From NCBI GenBank assembly GCA_002793745.1, contig PFEE01000069.1, positions 1-9,976 on the forward strand: a stretch of 9,976 bases of DNA. The letters are read 5' to 3'. Of the stretch, positions 1 through 5,970 are shown piece by piece. The position numbers were made by a program, and so were the translations under genes. The notes below the pieces were generated by a model that saw nothing but the letters and a program-made list of their open reading frames with translations, did not search any database and was not told where the DNA came from. Positions within the stretch are counted from its first letter, which is position 1. Every line of letters begins with the position of its first letter. This DNA is from Candidatus Roizmanbacteria bacterium CG10_big_fil_rev_8_21_14_0_10_45_7. GTDB lineage: Bacteria > Patescibacteriota > Microgenomatia > UBA1406.

Positions 1-1
1 A

Positions 2-1108
2 GACGAGGCTCGCCAGTTGGTTTTAAGCTCATGGGAAAACAAGTTGCAGCGTCAACTTTCCCAGCGTGTGACCGAGGTTGAACAGCAGATAAAACAAACG
101 GCGGACGAAAAGGCAAAAGAGATTTTACTTGACGCTATGCGCTATGGCGTTACTGACTACGTTACTGAATTCACGCTTTCTACCCTTATACTTCCGGGTG
201 ACGAATATAAGGGAAGAATTATAGGGAAAGAAGGCCGTAATATTCGTGCATTTGAGCTTGCAACGGGTGTTGAGGTAGATTTGGATGAAGAGGGCGTCGT
301 AAAGCTGTCGTCATTTGATCCGGTCAAGCGCGAAATTGCGCGCATTACGCTTGAGCAGCTTATTAAAGACGGCCGTATTCAGCCATCACGCATTGAAGAA
401 TTGGTGGCAAAAACCAAACAGGAAGTAGACCGTTTTATTGCAAAGGCAGGAGAAAAACTGTGCCACGATATGGGTGTCTATAACCTTCCCAGCGAGATTG
501 TTTCGCTGTTGGGTCGGTATAAATACCGTTTCTCATATGGACAGAATATGATCCAGCATACCATGGAAGAAACTCAGATTGGCGTTGCGCTTGCTCATGA
601 GTTGGGTGCTGATGTACAGATGGTGCGGCTTGCTTGCTTGCTGCACGATATTGGTAAAGTGATCACTGACAAGGAAGGATCACATATTCAGCTGGGCGTT
701 GATTTGCTTAAGCGCTATGGATTTCCTCAAAAAATAATTAATGCCGTTGCGAGCCATCATGAAGACACGCCGTTTGATTCATCAGAGGCAGTGATCGTGT
801 ATTTGGCAGACGCCATTTCGGGCGGCCGTCCGGGTGCACGTCGAGAGGACGTTACTTCGTACATTCAGCGCATGCAGGATATGGAAACGCTCATTAAGAA
901 ACATGAGGGTGTTGCCGATGTCTATGTGCTTCAGGCAGGACGTGAGATTCGCGTCATTGTTAATCCCGAGGCATTAAACGACGAGCAAACTACTATGCTG
1001 TGCGAAAAAGTGCGCGACGATCTGGCTCAGCACTTTTCTATGATTCCCGGGCAACTGAAGGTGACGGCAGTGCGTGAGTTTAGGACTGTTGCAAAGACCC
1101 GAAACTGA
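2..1108 (+). CDS. rny: Ribonuclease Y, 3' part (5' end beyond the window)
   Basis: Membrane-anchored endoribonuclease that starts mRNA decay. The frame is open to the left edge, so a TTG at 17 is not the real start. About 368 residues are visible; family members are usually a little over 500, so the N-terminal membrane helix and most of the coiled coil lie outside. In order (numbering from base 2): the end of the charged coiled coil (to about 45); a KH RNA-binding domain with the GKEG loop at about 75-78 followed by RNIRAFE; an HD metal-phosphohydrolase domain with His186, the LLHDIGK motif (His215-Asp216), the HH pair near 252-253 and Asp270; and the C-terminal domain ending in the usual VREFR-type stretch. 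All HD metal ligands expected for an active enzyme appear present. It ends in TGA, 95 bases before the HU start, and no terminator was found after it. Confidence 0.96.
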   Translation, partial: DEARQLVLSSWENKLQRQLSQRVTEVEQQIKQTADEKAKEILLDAMRYGVTDYVTEFTLSTLILPGDEYKGRIIGKEGRNIRAFELATGVEVDLDEEGVVKLSSFDPVKREIARITLEQLIKDGRIQPSRIEELVAKTKQEVDRFIAKAGEKLCHDMGVYNLPSEIVSLLGRYKYRFSYGQNMIQHTMEETQIGVALAHELGADVQMVRLACLLHDIGKVITDKEGSHIQLGVDLLKRYGFPQKIINAVASHHEDTPFDSSEAVIVYLADAISGGRPGARREDVTSYIQRMQDMETLIKKHEGVADVYVLQAGREIRVIVNPEALNDEQTTMLCEKVRDDLAQHFSMIPGQLKVTAVREFRTVAKTRN

Positions 1109-1143
1109 TATAGATTGGTATACAGTGCTATATAAAGTTTAGG

Positions 1144-1171
1144 TTGACAGGACAAGACAAACTTCTATAAT
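1144..1171 (+). promoter_or_regulatory. Consensus sigma-70-type promoter of the HU gene
   Basis: TTGACA at 1144-1149 and TATAAT at 1166-1171, both perfect consensus hexamers, separated by 16 bases. Transcription should start near 1178, giving a leader of about 25 bases that carries the ribosome site AAGGAGGT at 1181-1188. The match to consensus predicts strong, constitutive expression, as expected for an abundant nucleoid protein. Confidence 0.85.
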
Positions 1172-1203
1172 GACAGCAGAAAGGAGGTGCTTATAATTAC
1201 ACT

Positions 1204-1476
1204 ATGACAAAACAAGATTTAATCGCACACGTTGCGAAAAAAGCAGGTCTATCAATGCGCGCAGCAAAGATGGCGGTTGATACCGTATTTGGTGCCATTG
1301 CCGATTCGCTCAAGCGCGGAGACAAGGTTGTGGTTACTGGATTTGGTACCTTTATGGTGCGCCATCGTGCAGCACGAAAAGGACGCAATCCACAGACCGG
1401 TGCAGAGATTCAAATTCCTGCAACCAGCACTCCTGGCTTTACCGCAGGGAAAAGCCTCAAGAGAATGGTTAAATAA
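1204..1476 (+). CDS. hup: HU-family histone-like DNA-binding protein
   Basis: Small homodimeric nucleoid protein that binds and bends DNA in its minor groove. It is 90 residues, the exact family size. The N-terminal helical part (about 1-40) is followed by the signature GFGTF at 46-50, the basic R-x-A-R-K-G-R-N-P stretch at about 55-63, the P-Q-T-G turn and the IPA beta-arm segment at 71-73; Pro63 is the residue that intercalates between bases in this family. The tail GKSLKRMVK is also typical. The ATG follows a strong Shine-Dalgarno (AAGGAGGT, 1181-1188) at the rather long distance of 15 bases. It is a single-gene transcript: consensus promoter upstream, hairpin terminator immediately downstream. 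HU and IHF subunits are hard to tell apart by eye; the lone gene and general sequence favour HU. Confidence 0.96.
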   Translation: MTKQDLIAHVAKKAGLSMRAAKMAVDTVFGAIADSLKRGDKVVVTGFGTFMVRHRAARKGRNPQTGAEIQIPATSTPGFTAGKSLKRMVK

Positions 1477-1487
1477 GGGGTTGTTAT

Positions 1488-1530
1488 AAACAAGCACTTC
1501 TTTACTTAGTAAAGGGGTGCTTGTTTTTAT
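1488..1530 (+). terminator. Rho-independent terminator of the HU gene
   Basis: Outer stem ACAAGCAC (1490-1497) pairs with GTGCTTGT (1517-1524), and inner stem CTTTAC (1500-1505) pairs with GTAAAG (1509-1514) around a TTA loop, with a small TT/GG internal mismatch. A T-rich tail follows directly. It begins 11 bases after the HU stop. Its right arm plus T-tract is repeated at 3940-3959. Confidence 0.9.
1509..1528 (+). repeat. 20-base direct repeat, copy 1 (inside the HU terminator)
   Basis: The sequence gtaaaggggtgcttgttttt here is identical to 3940-3959. This copy is the right half of a complete terminator hairpin. The bases on either side of the two copies differ. The two copies bracket the export cassette at 1587-3872. 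Confidence 0.9.
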
Positions 1531-1560
1531 TTGACTTTTTGCATATTTAGTGTGTAATAA
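1531..1560 (+). promoter_or_regulatory. Possible promoter of the TasA-like export cassette
   Basis: TTGACT at 1531-1536 lies right after the HU terminator, and TAATAA at 1555-1560 is 18 bases further, preceded by TGTG. Transcription would start near 1567, about 20 bases before the ATG at 1587. The region is very AT-rich and other pairings (for example TTGCAT at 1539-1544 with a box near 1563) are possible, so the exact boxes are uncertain. A promoter here is expected because a terminator lies immediately upstream. Confidence 0.5.
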
Positions 1561-1586
1561 GATTATTACTAATTTAATTATAAGGT

Positions 1587-2216
1587 ATGAACAGATGGAC
1601 TCGGGTTTTTATTAGTATTTTAGTCCTAGTAGCGCTTGGCGGCGGAACATATGCAGCAACGCAAGCGTTTTTCAGCGCTCGTCGTACTACGACAGCAAAC
1701 AGATTTCAGACAGGCACGCTTGACTTAAATGTTGCAGAAAATGGCGGTGGTGCCGCAGAGCCTTTTGTTATTGAAAATGCGGGAGAAAATGGAGATATAA
1801 GTGGGAGCAAAACTTGGACCGTAAAAAATACGGGATCGCTTCCTGGTAGACTTTTTTTGAGACTGCAGAATGTTGATAACAAAGAAAATGGATGTAACGA
1901 TCCAGAAATTGAATCAGAGCCTGGTTGTGAGAGCGATACCCAAGGTGAGTTGGGAGGCGTTATCACACTGAACGCTGCTGTTGATGGCACTAATGTAGCC
2001 TCCTCTACGTTGGCTACTATTCAGCAGGGAGCAATAGGAGTGGCATGGAATGGCCTCACCCCTATAGTATTGCAACCGAATCAAACGGTTGAGGTTGGGC
2101 TTAATTGGGCAGCGGGAGCAGATGATTACGGTAATGAGGTGCAAAGTGATAGCGTAACCTTTGACGCTGATTTTCGCTTAATTCAGCTTACCAACGGCCC
2201 GACACCAAGTAATTAA
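1587..2216 (+). CDS. TasA/camelysin-like secreted protein with SipW-type signal
   Basis: Likely exported beta-sandwich protein of the TasA/camelysin (Peptidase_M73-like) superfamily, members of which form surface fibres in Bacillus. It has 209 residues. Residues 1-6 are basic, 7-24 hydrophobic (ending GGGTYAATQAFFS), giving a SipW-type signal with probable cleavage after an Ala near 23-27. The mature part starts with the family hallmark TGTLDLNV (42-49), then a W-T-V-K-N-T-G-S-L-P-G strand-turn near 77-87 and an F-D-A-D-F-R-x-I-Q strand near 192-200, as in TasA-type proteins. Cys103 and Cys114 could form a disulfide. No separate Shine-Dalgarno is visible: AAGGT abuts the ATG. It is first in a cassette with two SipW-type peptidases downstream, the expected processing enzymes. 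Fibre formation is inferred; protease activity, claimed for camelysin, cannot be judged here. Confidence 0.85.
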   Translation: MNRWTRVFISILVLVALGGGTYAATQAFFSARRTTTANRFQTGTLDLNVAENGGGAAEPFVIENAGENGDISGSKTWTVKNTGSLPGRLFLRLQNVDNKENGCNDPEIESEPGCESDTQGELGGVITLNAAVDGTNVASSTLATIQQGAIGVAWNGLTPIVLQPNQTVEVGLNWAAGADDYGNEVQSDSVTFDADFRLIQLTNGPTPSN

Positions 2217-2244
2217 CGGACAAGCACATAATTTATTTGTTATT

Positions 2245-2280
2245 ACAGAGAGCAAGACCGCATGCGGCCTTGCTCTCTGT
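2245..2280 (+). promoter_or_regulatory. Strong 36-base hairpin between TasA-like gene and first peptidase gene
   Basis: ACAGAGAGCAAG (2245-2256) pairs perfectly with CTTGCTCTCTGT (2269-2280). Inside it, CCGCATGCGG (2258-2267) is itself a palindrome, and only one A/C mismatch separates the two stems. No T-tract follows (the next bases are CTGGCTAAAAAATC), and the reverse strand has none either, so it is not a standard intrinsic terminator. It sits 28 bases after one stop codon and 14 bases before the next ATG. It may stabilise or process the upstream mRNA or lower readthrough so that the structural protein is made in excess over the peptidase. Confidence 0.75.
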
Positions 2281-2294
2281 CTGGCTAAAAAATC

Positions 2295-2804
2295 ATGACT
2301 CGACTGAATAAATCAAACCATGTAGTGTTATTGGCATTTGATACGCTCAGTTGGATCGTTTTGATAATTGTATTGGGCGTTGTTGGTATCACTATTCTCA
2401 CCAACCACTCACTTTTTGGCGGATATCGCTCGTTTGTCGTACAGTCTGGATCAATGGAGCCGGCAATTATGACTGGCGATATTATCATTATTCATCCCCA
2501 GGGCCGATATCAAAAGCGTGATGTGATTACCTTTATGTATGAAAATCGTACTGTGACGCATCGTATTCAAACAGTGATAGAGAAAGATGAATCATTGTCC
2601 TATGTTACCAAAGGAGACGCAAATCGTATTGAGGATGAAGGGGTCCCTTTTCACAGCAACGTATATGGTAAGGTACTCCTAGTTGTACCAAAGGTAGGAT
2701 ATCTTGTGCATTTTGTCCAGTCTCCTCTGGGGTTTATAGTTTTTATCATTGCTCCGATTATGTTGTTCGTACTAGATAGACTTATTCAATTTATTCATGG
2801 TTAG
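2295..2804 (+). CDS. sipW: Signal peptidase I, ER/SipW type (first copy)
   Basis: Membrane serine protease (S26B type) that removes signal peptides from exported proteins at the outer face of the membrane. It has 169 residues. An N-terminal helix at about 11-35 is followed by the catalytic box SGSMEP with Ser53, then V-T-H-R-I with His89, which replaces the Lys of the standard bacterial enzyme, then V-T-K-G-D-A-N with Asp108, and a C-terminal helix at about 145-165. The Ser-His-Asp set defines the SipW/archaeal/eukaryotic branch and is complete. An in-frame TAA at 2286-2288 rules out an earlier start, and the first helix needs the start near 2295; no Shine-Dalgarno is seen. It overlaps the next gene by 8 bases. 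By position, its probable substrate is the TasA-like protein upstream, the second exported protein downstream, or both. Confidence 0.93.
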   Translation: MTRLNKSNHVVLLAFDTLSWIVLIIVLGVVGITILTNHSLFGGYRSFVVQSGSMEPAIMTGDIIIIHPQGRYQKRDVITFMYENRTVTHRIQTVIEKDESLSYVTKGDANRIEDEGVPFHSNVYGKVLLVVPKVGYLVHFVQSPLGFIVFIIAPIMLFVLDRLIQFIHG

Positions 2805-3372
2805 GGCACGCGCATACATCATACTAGCGCTGCTTTTATTGTTTGGAATATGGTTTCGGGTAAGTGAATTTACGGATGCTGATATTTCTGATCAGGTAAG
2901 GATTCCCGGTAATCGTATATCAATGATATCCATTTCATTACTTTCAAAAAAAACGGTAAATGGCTTAAAGACGGCGTCTTTGTTGCATACTGATGATCTG
3001 CGCCCAGATGGTTTTGATGTGGGGGCAGTAAGGATTATGCAAGACAGTAGTGCTACTCCCCTCACATATCGCTTAACGGCAGTTCAACAAGGTGAGGACA
3101 ATGGCTTATGTAGCACGCTTAGCCTGGATATCTATAAAGCAAATGAATCCATTTATCGAGGAAAACTAGAAGATGTTGCTGTTGCTTCTACCCTTGCCCG
3201 CGACGGATACGATGATTGGATATTCGTTGTTTCATTACCTTCTCATGATACTGACTTGAAAAATAGGATTTGTGATATTGATTTTGTATTTTCAACAAAA
3301 AAAATTAATCAGCAAGGCGGCTTGTATGGAGAATCCCGAGTAAGTAATATTATATCAACAGGTACATGGTAA
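2797..3372 (+). CDS. Second TasA-like exported protein (inferred), between two peptidases
   Basis: A 191-residue protein with a basic N-terminus and a hydrophobic segment at about 7-20 (signal or anchor). The rest looks soluble and beta-rich. I see a faint TasA/camelysin-like pattern: strand-like L-T-Y-R-L-T-A near 89-95, L-C-S-T-L-S-L-D-I-Y near 104-113, Y-R-G-K-L near 120-124, W-I-F-V-V-S-L-P near 141-148 and C-D-I-D-F-V-F near 159-165. Cys105 and Cys159 could pair. The C-terminus VSNIISTGTW is Ser/Thr-rich. The assignment is pattern-based and weaker than for the gene at 1587. The ATG lies inside the end of the first peptidase gene (8-base overlap) and its own end overlaps the second peptidase by 7 bases, so all three are probably translationally coupled. 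It is a natural candidate substrate for one or both peptidases. Confidence 0.7.
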   Translation: MVRARAYIILALLLLFGIWFRVSEFTDADISDQVRIPGNRISMISISLLSKKTVNGLKTASLLHTDDLRPDGFDVGAVRIMQDSSATPLTYRLTAVQQGEDNGLCSTLSLDIYKANESIYRGKLEDVAVASTLARDGYDDWIFVVSLPSHDTDLKNRICDIDFVFSTKKINQQGGLYGESRVSNIISTGTW

Positions 3373-3872
3373 AAGTATTTTCAACAAAATTATATTACAG
3401 GACGTTGACAGTTTTTTTACTGTGGATTTTTTTAGTAGGAAGTTTTGCAGTCCGGTGGCCTGGAGGGATTCGTCTGTTTACAACCACTCTCTCATCAGCA
3501 TCGATGGAGCCTACCATCTATTCAGGGTCATTGATTATTACCAAAGCGCAATTACCCGATGGATATAACCCCGGAGATATAGTTTCTTTTTACGTCCCAC
3601 CCATAATACGTAGCCAAACCGATATCGTAACACACCGAATTGTAAGTAAGGGAGGAAATGTTTACTTAACCAAAGGAGATGCAAATTCTTCACTAGATCC
3701 ATATATTCTTATACCACGCTATATTATAGGAAAAGTAATATTTGTGATACCTCTTATCGGTAACGTAATCGGTTTTGCAAAAACCAATAGTGGTATGTAT
3801 GTTACCGTTATTATTCCAGCTGCGATTTTTGCTTTTATTGAACTTAAAAGGATCAGGTCTTTACTATTTTGA
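3366..3872 (+). CDS. sipW: Signal peptidase I, ER/SipW type (second copy)
   Basis: A second S26B-type signal peptidase, 168 residues. An N-terminal hydrophobic segment (about 12-30) is followed by S-S-A-S-M-E-P with catalytic Ser46, D-I-V-T-H-R-I with His90, L-T-K-G-D-A-N with Asp105 (and Asp111 just after), and a C-terminal helix at about 143-160. The catalytic Ser-His-Asp set is intact, so this is not a decayed copy. It differs widely from the first copy outside the motifs, which argues against a very recent duplication, although the TKGDAN codons match at 17 of 18 bases. It starts inside the stop region of the preceding gene (7-base overlap). The gene is AT-rich: two 60-base rows counted by hand gave 30-33% GC. 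Role inferred: processing of the two exported proteins of this cassette, perhaps one peptidase per substrate. Confidence 0.92.
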   Translation: MVKVFSTKLYYRTLTVFLLWIFLVGSFAVRWPGGIRLFTTTLSSASMEPTIYSGSLIITKAQLPDGYNPGDIVSFYVPPIIRSQTDIVTHRIVSKGGNVYLTKGDANSSLDPYILIPRYIIGKVIFVIPLIGNVIGFAKTNSGMYVTVIIPAAIFAFIELKRIRSLLF

Positions 3873-3939
3873 CAGTAGAGGAATGCTAAGTGCGTGTTTC
3901 AATCTTACTGTTCCGATATCCGTAGCGGTAGGAGTGTTG

Positions 3940-3959
3940 GTAAAGGGGTGCTTGTTTTT
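3940..3959 (+). repeat. 20-base direct repeat, copy 2 (terminator half without its partner arm)
   Basis: Identical to 1509-1528. Here only the right arm and T-tract of the HU terminator are present: the matching left arm ACAAGCAC is absent upstream, so it cannot form that hairpin. It lies 67 bases after the second peptidase gene and just before the -35 box of the S1 gene. It looks like a leftover of a rearrangement or insertion next to the HU terminator. Confidence 0.88.
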
Positions 3960-3961
3960 TA

Positions 3962-3990
3962 TTGCCACAAGGGTTATTGCATGATATACT
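3962..3990 (+). promoter_or_regulatory. Promoter of the ribosomal protein S1 gene
   Basis: TTGCCA at 3962-3967 and TATACT at 3985-3990 with a 17-base spacer. TG at 3982-3983 makes it an extended -10 (TGaTATACT). Start of transcription is expected near 3997, leaving a leader of about 35 bases that contains the ribosome site AGGAG at 4015-4019. Confidence 0.75.
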
Positions 3991-4031
3991 AGGCTCCATG
4001 TCGCTTTATGCGAGAGGAGAATACATGACTA

Positions 4032-5135
4032 ATGGCAACGGACAACAAAAAGAAAATCGCTCATAAATCCCTCATTCGGACTCCCCGTTCAATGGAAGAA
4101 TTACTGAAGAGCGGGCCGGTAATTCCCAATATTCAAAGCGGCCAGGTCATTGATGCGCGCATTATTTCGATTGGTAAGCGCGACATGCTGTTTGATATCG
4201 GATGGAAAACCAATGCTATTTTGGTGCAGTCTGAAACGAAAGAGATCGGAACCTTTAAAACCTATTTGAAAGAGAATCAAAAGATCCCGGTAAAGATTAT
4301 TACCTTGGAAGCAAAAGGTGGATTCCCCGTGGTATCATTGCAGCAGTTTTTTGAGCAGGGTAAATGGGATATTCTTAAGGTAAATTTTGAAAAAGAAGAA
4401 CAGGTAGAAGTAGAAGTGCTCAATAAAGGTAAGGGAGGATTATTTATTCAGGTAATGGGTATTCGGGGTGTTATCCCGAAAATCCAACTGACCCGAGAAT
4501 TTTTACAGGAACCGGAAAAATTAACCGGCAAGAAAATTAAAGTCAAGATTCTTGAGGTAGACCGTGAAAAAAACCGTTTGGTGGTATCCCAAAAAGCGGC
4601 AGCGCTCAACCTCACTCAGTCAAAGCTTCAAAAAATGTTTGGTGAAATTAAAGAAAACGAAACGTATACCTGTAGGGTTATTGGATTTTCGGACTTTGGT
4701 ATTTTCTGTGAAGTAAACGGCATTGAGGGGCTTGTGCATATTTCAGAAATTTCGTGGAAAAAAGTAACCGATCCCCGACAGTACGCAAAAGAAGGGCAAG
4801 ACATTAAGGCAATGGTACTCAAGAAAAACGTTCAAGATTACAAACTGACCCTTTCCATAAAGCGCCTTGAAAACGATCCGTGGCAGGAAATAGAAAGCAA
4901 ATACCCCAACGACGTTGAGTTTAAGGGTAAGGTGGTACGCAAAGAGGCGTATGGTTATTTTGTACGGCTTGAGCCGGGTATTGAAGGACTTATTCATTCG
5001 TCCAAAATTGGTCCTGAAACAACCCTTGAGATTGATAAGGATGTCATGGTATACGTAGAGCGTATTGATAAGAAGAACCGAAAAATGAGCTTGGTTCCGG
5101 CTGTCAGCACGGGCAAGCCACTCATGTATCGCTAA
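4032..5135 (+). CDS. rpsA: 30S ribosomal protein S1, four S1 domains
   Basis: RNA-binding protein that helps the small ribosomal subunit capture mRNA. It has 367 residues: a short basic N-terminus, then four OB-fold S1 repeats at about 35-105, 122-190, 208-280 and 293-360. The third is the most canonical (G-F-S-D-F-G-I-F, then E-G-L-V-H-I-S-E-I-S-W, then K-L-T-L-S-I-K-R). The fourth has Y-G-Y-F-V-R-L and E-G-L-I-H. The first two are divergent, as usual for ribosome-docking domains. E. coli S1 has six domains; four-domain forms are common in other bacteria. The start follows AGGAG (4015-4019) by 12 bases; another ATG at 4025, in a different frame, sits closer to it. It has its own promoter and no terminator, and is followed after 50 bases by the pilin genes. 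A general S1-domain protein is the alternative. Confidence 0.9.
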   Translation: MATDNKKKIAHKSLIRTPRSMEELLKSGPVIPNIQSGQVIDARIISIGKRDMLFDIGWKTNAILVQSETKEIGTFKTYLKENQKIPVKIITLEAKGGFPVVSLQQFFEQGKWDILKVNFEKEEQVEVEVLNKGKGGLFIQVMGIRGVIPKIQLTREFLQEPEKLTGKKIKVKILEVDREKNRLVVSQKAAALNLTQSKLQKMFGEIKENETYTCRVIGFSDFGIFCEVNGIEGLVHISEISWKKVTDPRQYAKEGQDIKAMVLKKNVQDYKLTLSIKRLENDPWQEIESKYPNDVEFKGKVVRKEAYGYFVRLEPGIEGLIHSSKIGPETTLEIDKDVMVYVERIDKKNRKMSLVPAVSTGKPLMYR

Positions 5136-5146
5136 CTATACTCACG

Positions 5147-5175
5147 TTGACGCGCCTCAATTTTCGCGGTAGCAT
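5147..5175 (+). promoter_or_regulatory. Promoter of the pilin-like gene trio, probably leaderless
   Basis: TTGACG at 5147-5152 and TAGCAT at 5170-5175 with a 17-base spacer. The ATG at 5185 is only 9 bases after the -10 box, so transcription would start at or within a few bases of the start codon. No Shine-Dalgarno is present, in keeping with a leaderless mRNA. Readthrough from the S1 gene is also possible, since no terminator separates them. Confidence 0.6.
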
Positions 5176-5184
5176 AGCATAGAC

Positions 5185-5475
5185 ATGCTACTTGCCCAAG
5201 TTGATATAAAAAAAGTTTTTGCTCCTGCGGGTCTTTTTACCTCGGTAGCTGATCTTGTGGGTTTTATAGTAAAACTTTTGGCACTCGGAGCGGGTTTATT
5301 TGCATTCATTACCTTTATCTATGCCGCGTATCTGTATGTAAGCTCTCAAGGCAAGCCTGAGCAACTTGATAAAGCTCATAAGGCTGTTATTCAAAGTTTG
5401 GTAGGATTACTCATTATTGCCGCTGCCTATTTTGTGATTCAGATGTTAGCTAATTTTTTGGGAATTCCTTTTTAG
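5185..5475 (+). CDS. Pilin-like two-helix membrane protein 1 (T4SS_pilin/VirB2-like)
   Basis: A 96-residue protein with two hydrophobic helices at about 22-51 and 69-93 joined by a short polar loop, S-S-Q-G-K-P-E-Q-L-D-K-A-H-K. This two-helix plan and the loop pattern (S-x-G-x, then a K-A pair) recur in the two following genes and fit the T4SS_pilin family (Mbov_0395-like), distantly similar to VirB2/TrbC pilins; such genes are often seen in tandem in CPR genomes. It lacks an evident cleaved signal peptide. First of three genes; the stop is 3 bases before the next ATG. The role is uncertain: filament subunit, membrane pore or a small structural membrane protein. No VirB4-, VirB6- or VirD4-like gene is in the window. 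Confidence 0.8.
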   Translation: MLLAQVDIKKVFAPAGLFTSVADLVGFIVKLLALGAGLFAFITFIYAAYLYVSSQGKPEQLDKAHKAVIQSLVGLLIIAAAYFVIQMLANFLGIPF

Positions 5476-5478
5476 CCT

Positions 5479-5970
5479 ATGACATTTGCCGCAGTGCCTG
5501 ATTGGATAGGAACCATAAAACCCCCAGTAGGAGGAAGTGACTACAGTACGGGCTTGGTACCGTTTATTAATGCGGCCCTGTGGCTCGTATTTATTTTTTT
5601 TGGACTGTATGCGCTCTATATGTTTATTATGGCTGCCTATACGTTTATCAACTCAAAAGGTGATCCAAAAAATGTTGAAAAAGCACAAAACATGATTACC
5701 TACAGCGTTATCGGACTGGTGTTGCTAGTGTCCTCGTTTATGTTTGCCGGCATTATCGGCGTGGTGTTTTTTGGCAGTTGGGATTTTGTGCTTGACCCCA
5801 CCAAAGCTGTTGAGTGCACCATTACGGAGCAAAAAATACGTCAACTGCAACCTTGCAGAAGCGGCATTCCGGGATATAGCGACGCTGATATTAAAACCAT
5901 GCGAGAAACAGGGACCGCAGATTCATGCAGAACAATTTATAATTCTATCAAAGACAGTAGTTGCCCATGA
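5479..5970 (+). CDS. Pilin-like membrane protein 2 with a four-cysteine C-terminal tail
   Basis: A 163-residue member of the same family as its neighbours: helices at about 27-55 and 73-98, with the loop I-N-S-K-G-D-P-K-N-V-E-K-A-Q at 57-70. Unlike the others it carries about 60 extra polar residues after the second helix, with Cys113, Cys126, Cys150 and Cys162. Four cysteines in a probably extracellular tail could form two disulfides. It starts 3 bases after the previous stop with no clear Shine-Dalgarno, and its TGA overlaps the next ATG (ATGA), so the three genes are very likely one translationally coupled operon. The tail might make this the tip or anchoring variant of a set of subunits; that is a guess. 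The extended form could also be a separate function. Confidence 0.78.
   Translation: MTFAAVPDWIGTIKPPVGGSDYSTGLVPFINAALWLVFIFFGLYALYMFIMAAYTFINSKGDPKNVEKAQNMITYSVIGLVLLVSSFMFAGIIGVVFFGSWDFVLDPTKAVECTITEQKIRQLQPCRSGIPGYSDADIKTMRETGTADSCRTIYNSIKDSSCP

Noticed and set aside
1192..1197. A second TATAAT just upstream of the HU start
   Set aside because: It lies between the Shine-Dalgarno and the ATG; a transcript from it would lack the ribosome site, and the consensus promoter at 1144-1171 explains expression.
2797..3372. Second exported protein as a peptidase or lipoprotein
   Set aside because: No lipobox Cys after the hydrophobic segment and no recognisable catalytic motif; Cys105 and Cys159 are placed as in disulfide-bearing beta-sandwich proteins.
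3870..3910. ACAGTA/TACTGT inverted repeat as terminator of the export cassette
   Set aside because: Only a 6-base stem with a loop of nearly 30 bases and no T-tract; too weak to support.
3883..3984. A 33-codon hydrophobic open frame between the second peptidase gene and the S1 gene, with AGAGGA touching its ATG
   Set aside because: The Shine-Dalgarno-like bases abut the ATG with no spacing, the frame runs through the terminator-derived 20-mer and the S1 promoter, and its hydrophobicity comes from the T-tract. Kept only as a remote small-protein candidate.
5961..5969. TTG at 5961 as start of the third pilin-like gene
   Set aside because: ATG at 5967 overlaps the upstream stop as ATGA, a standard coupling arrangement, and the two extra residues add nothing to the family pattern.
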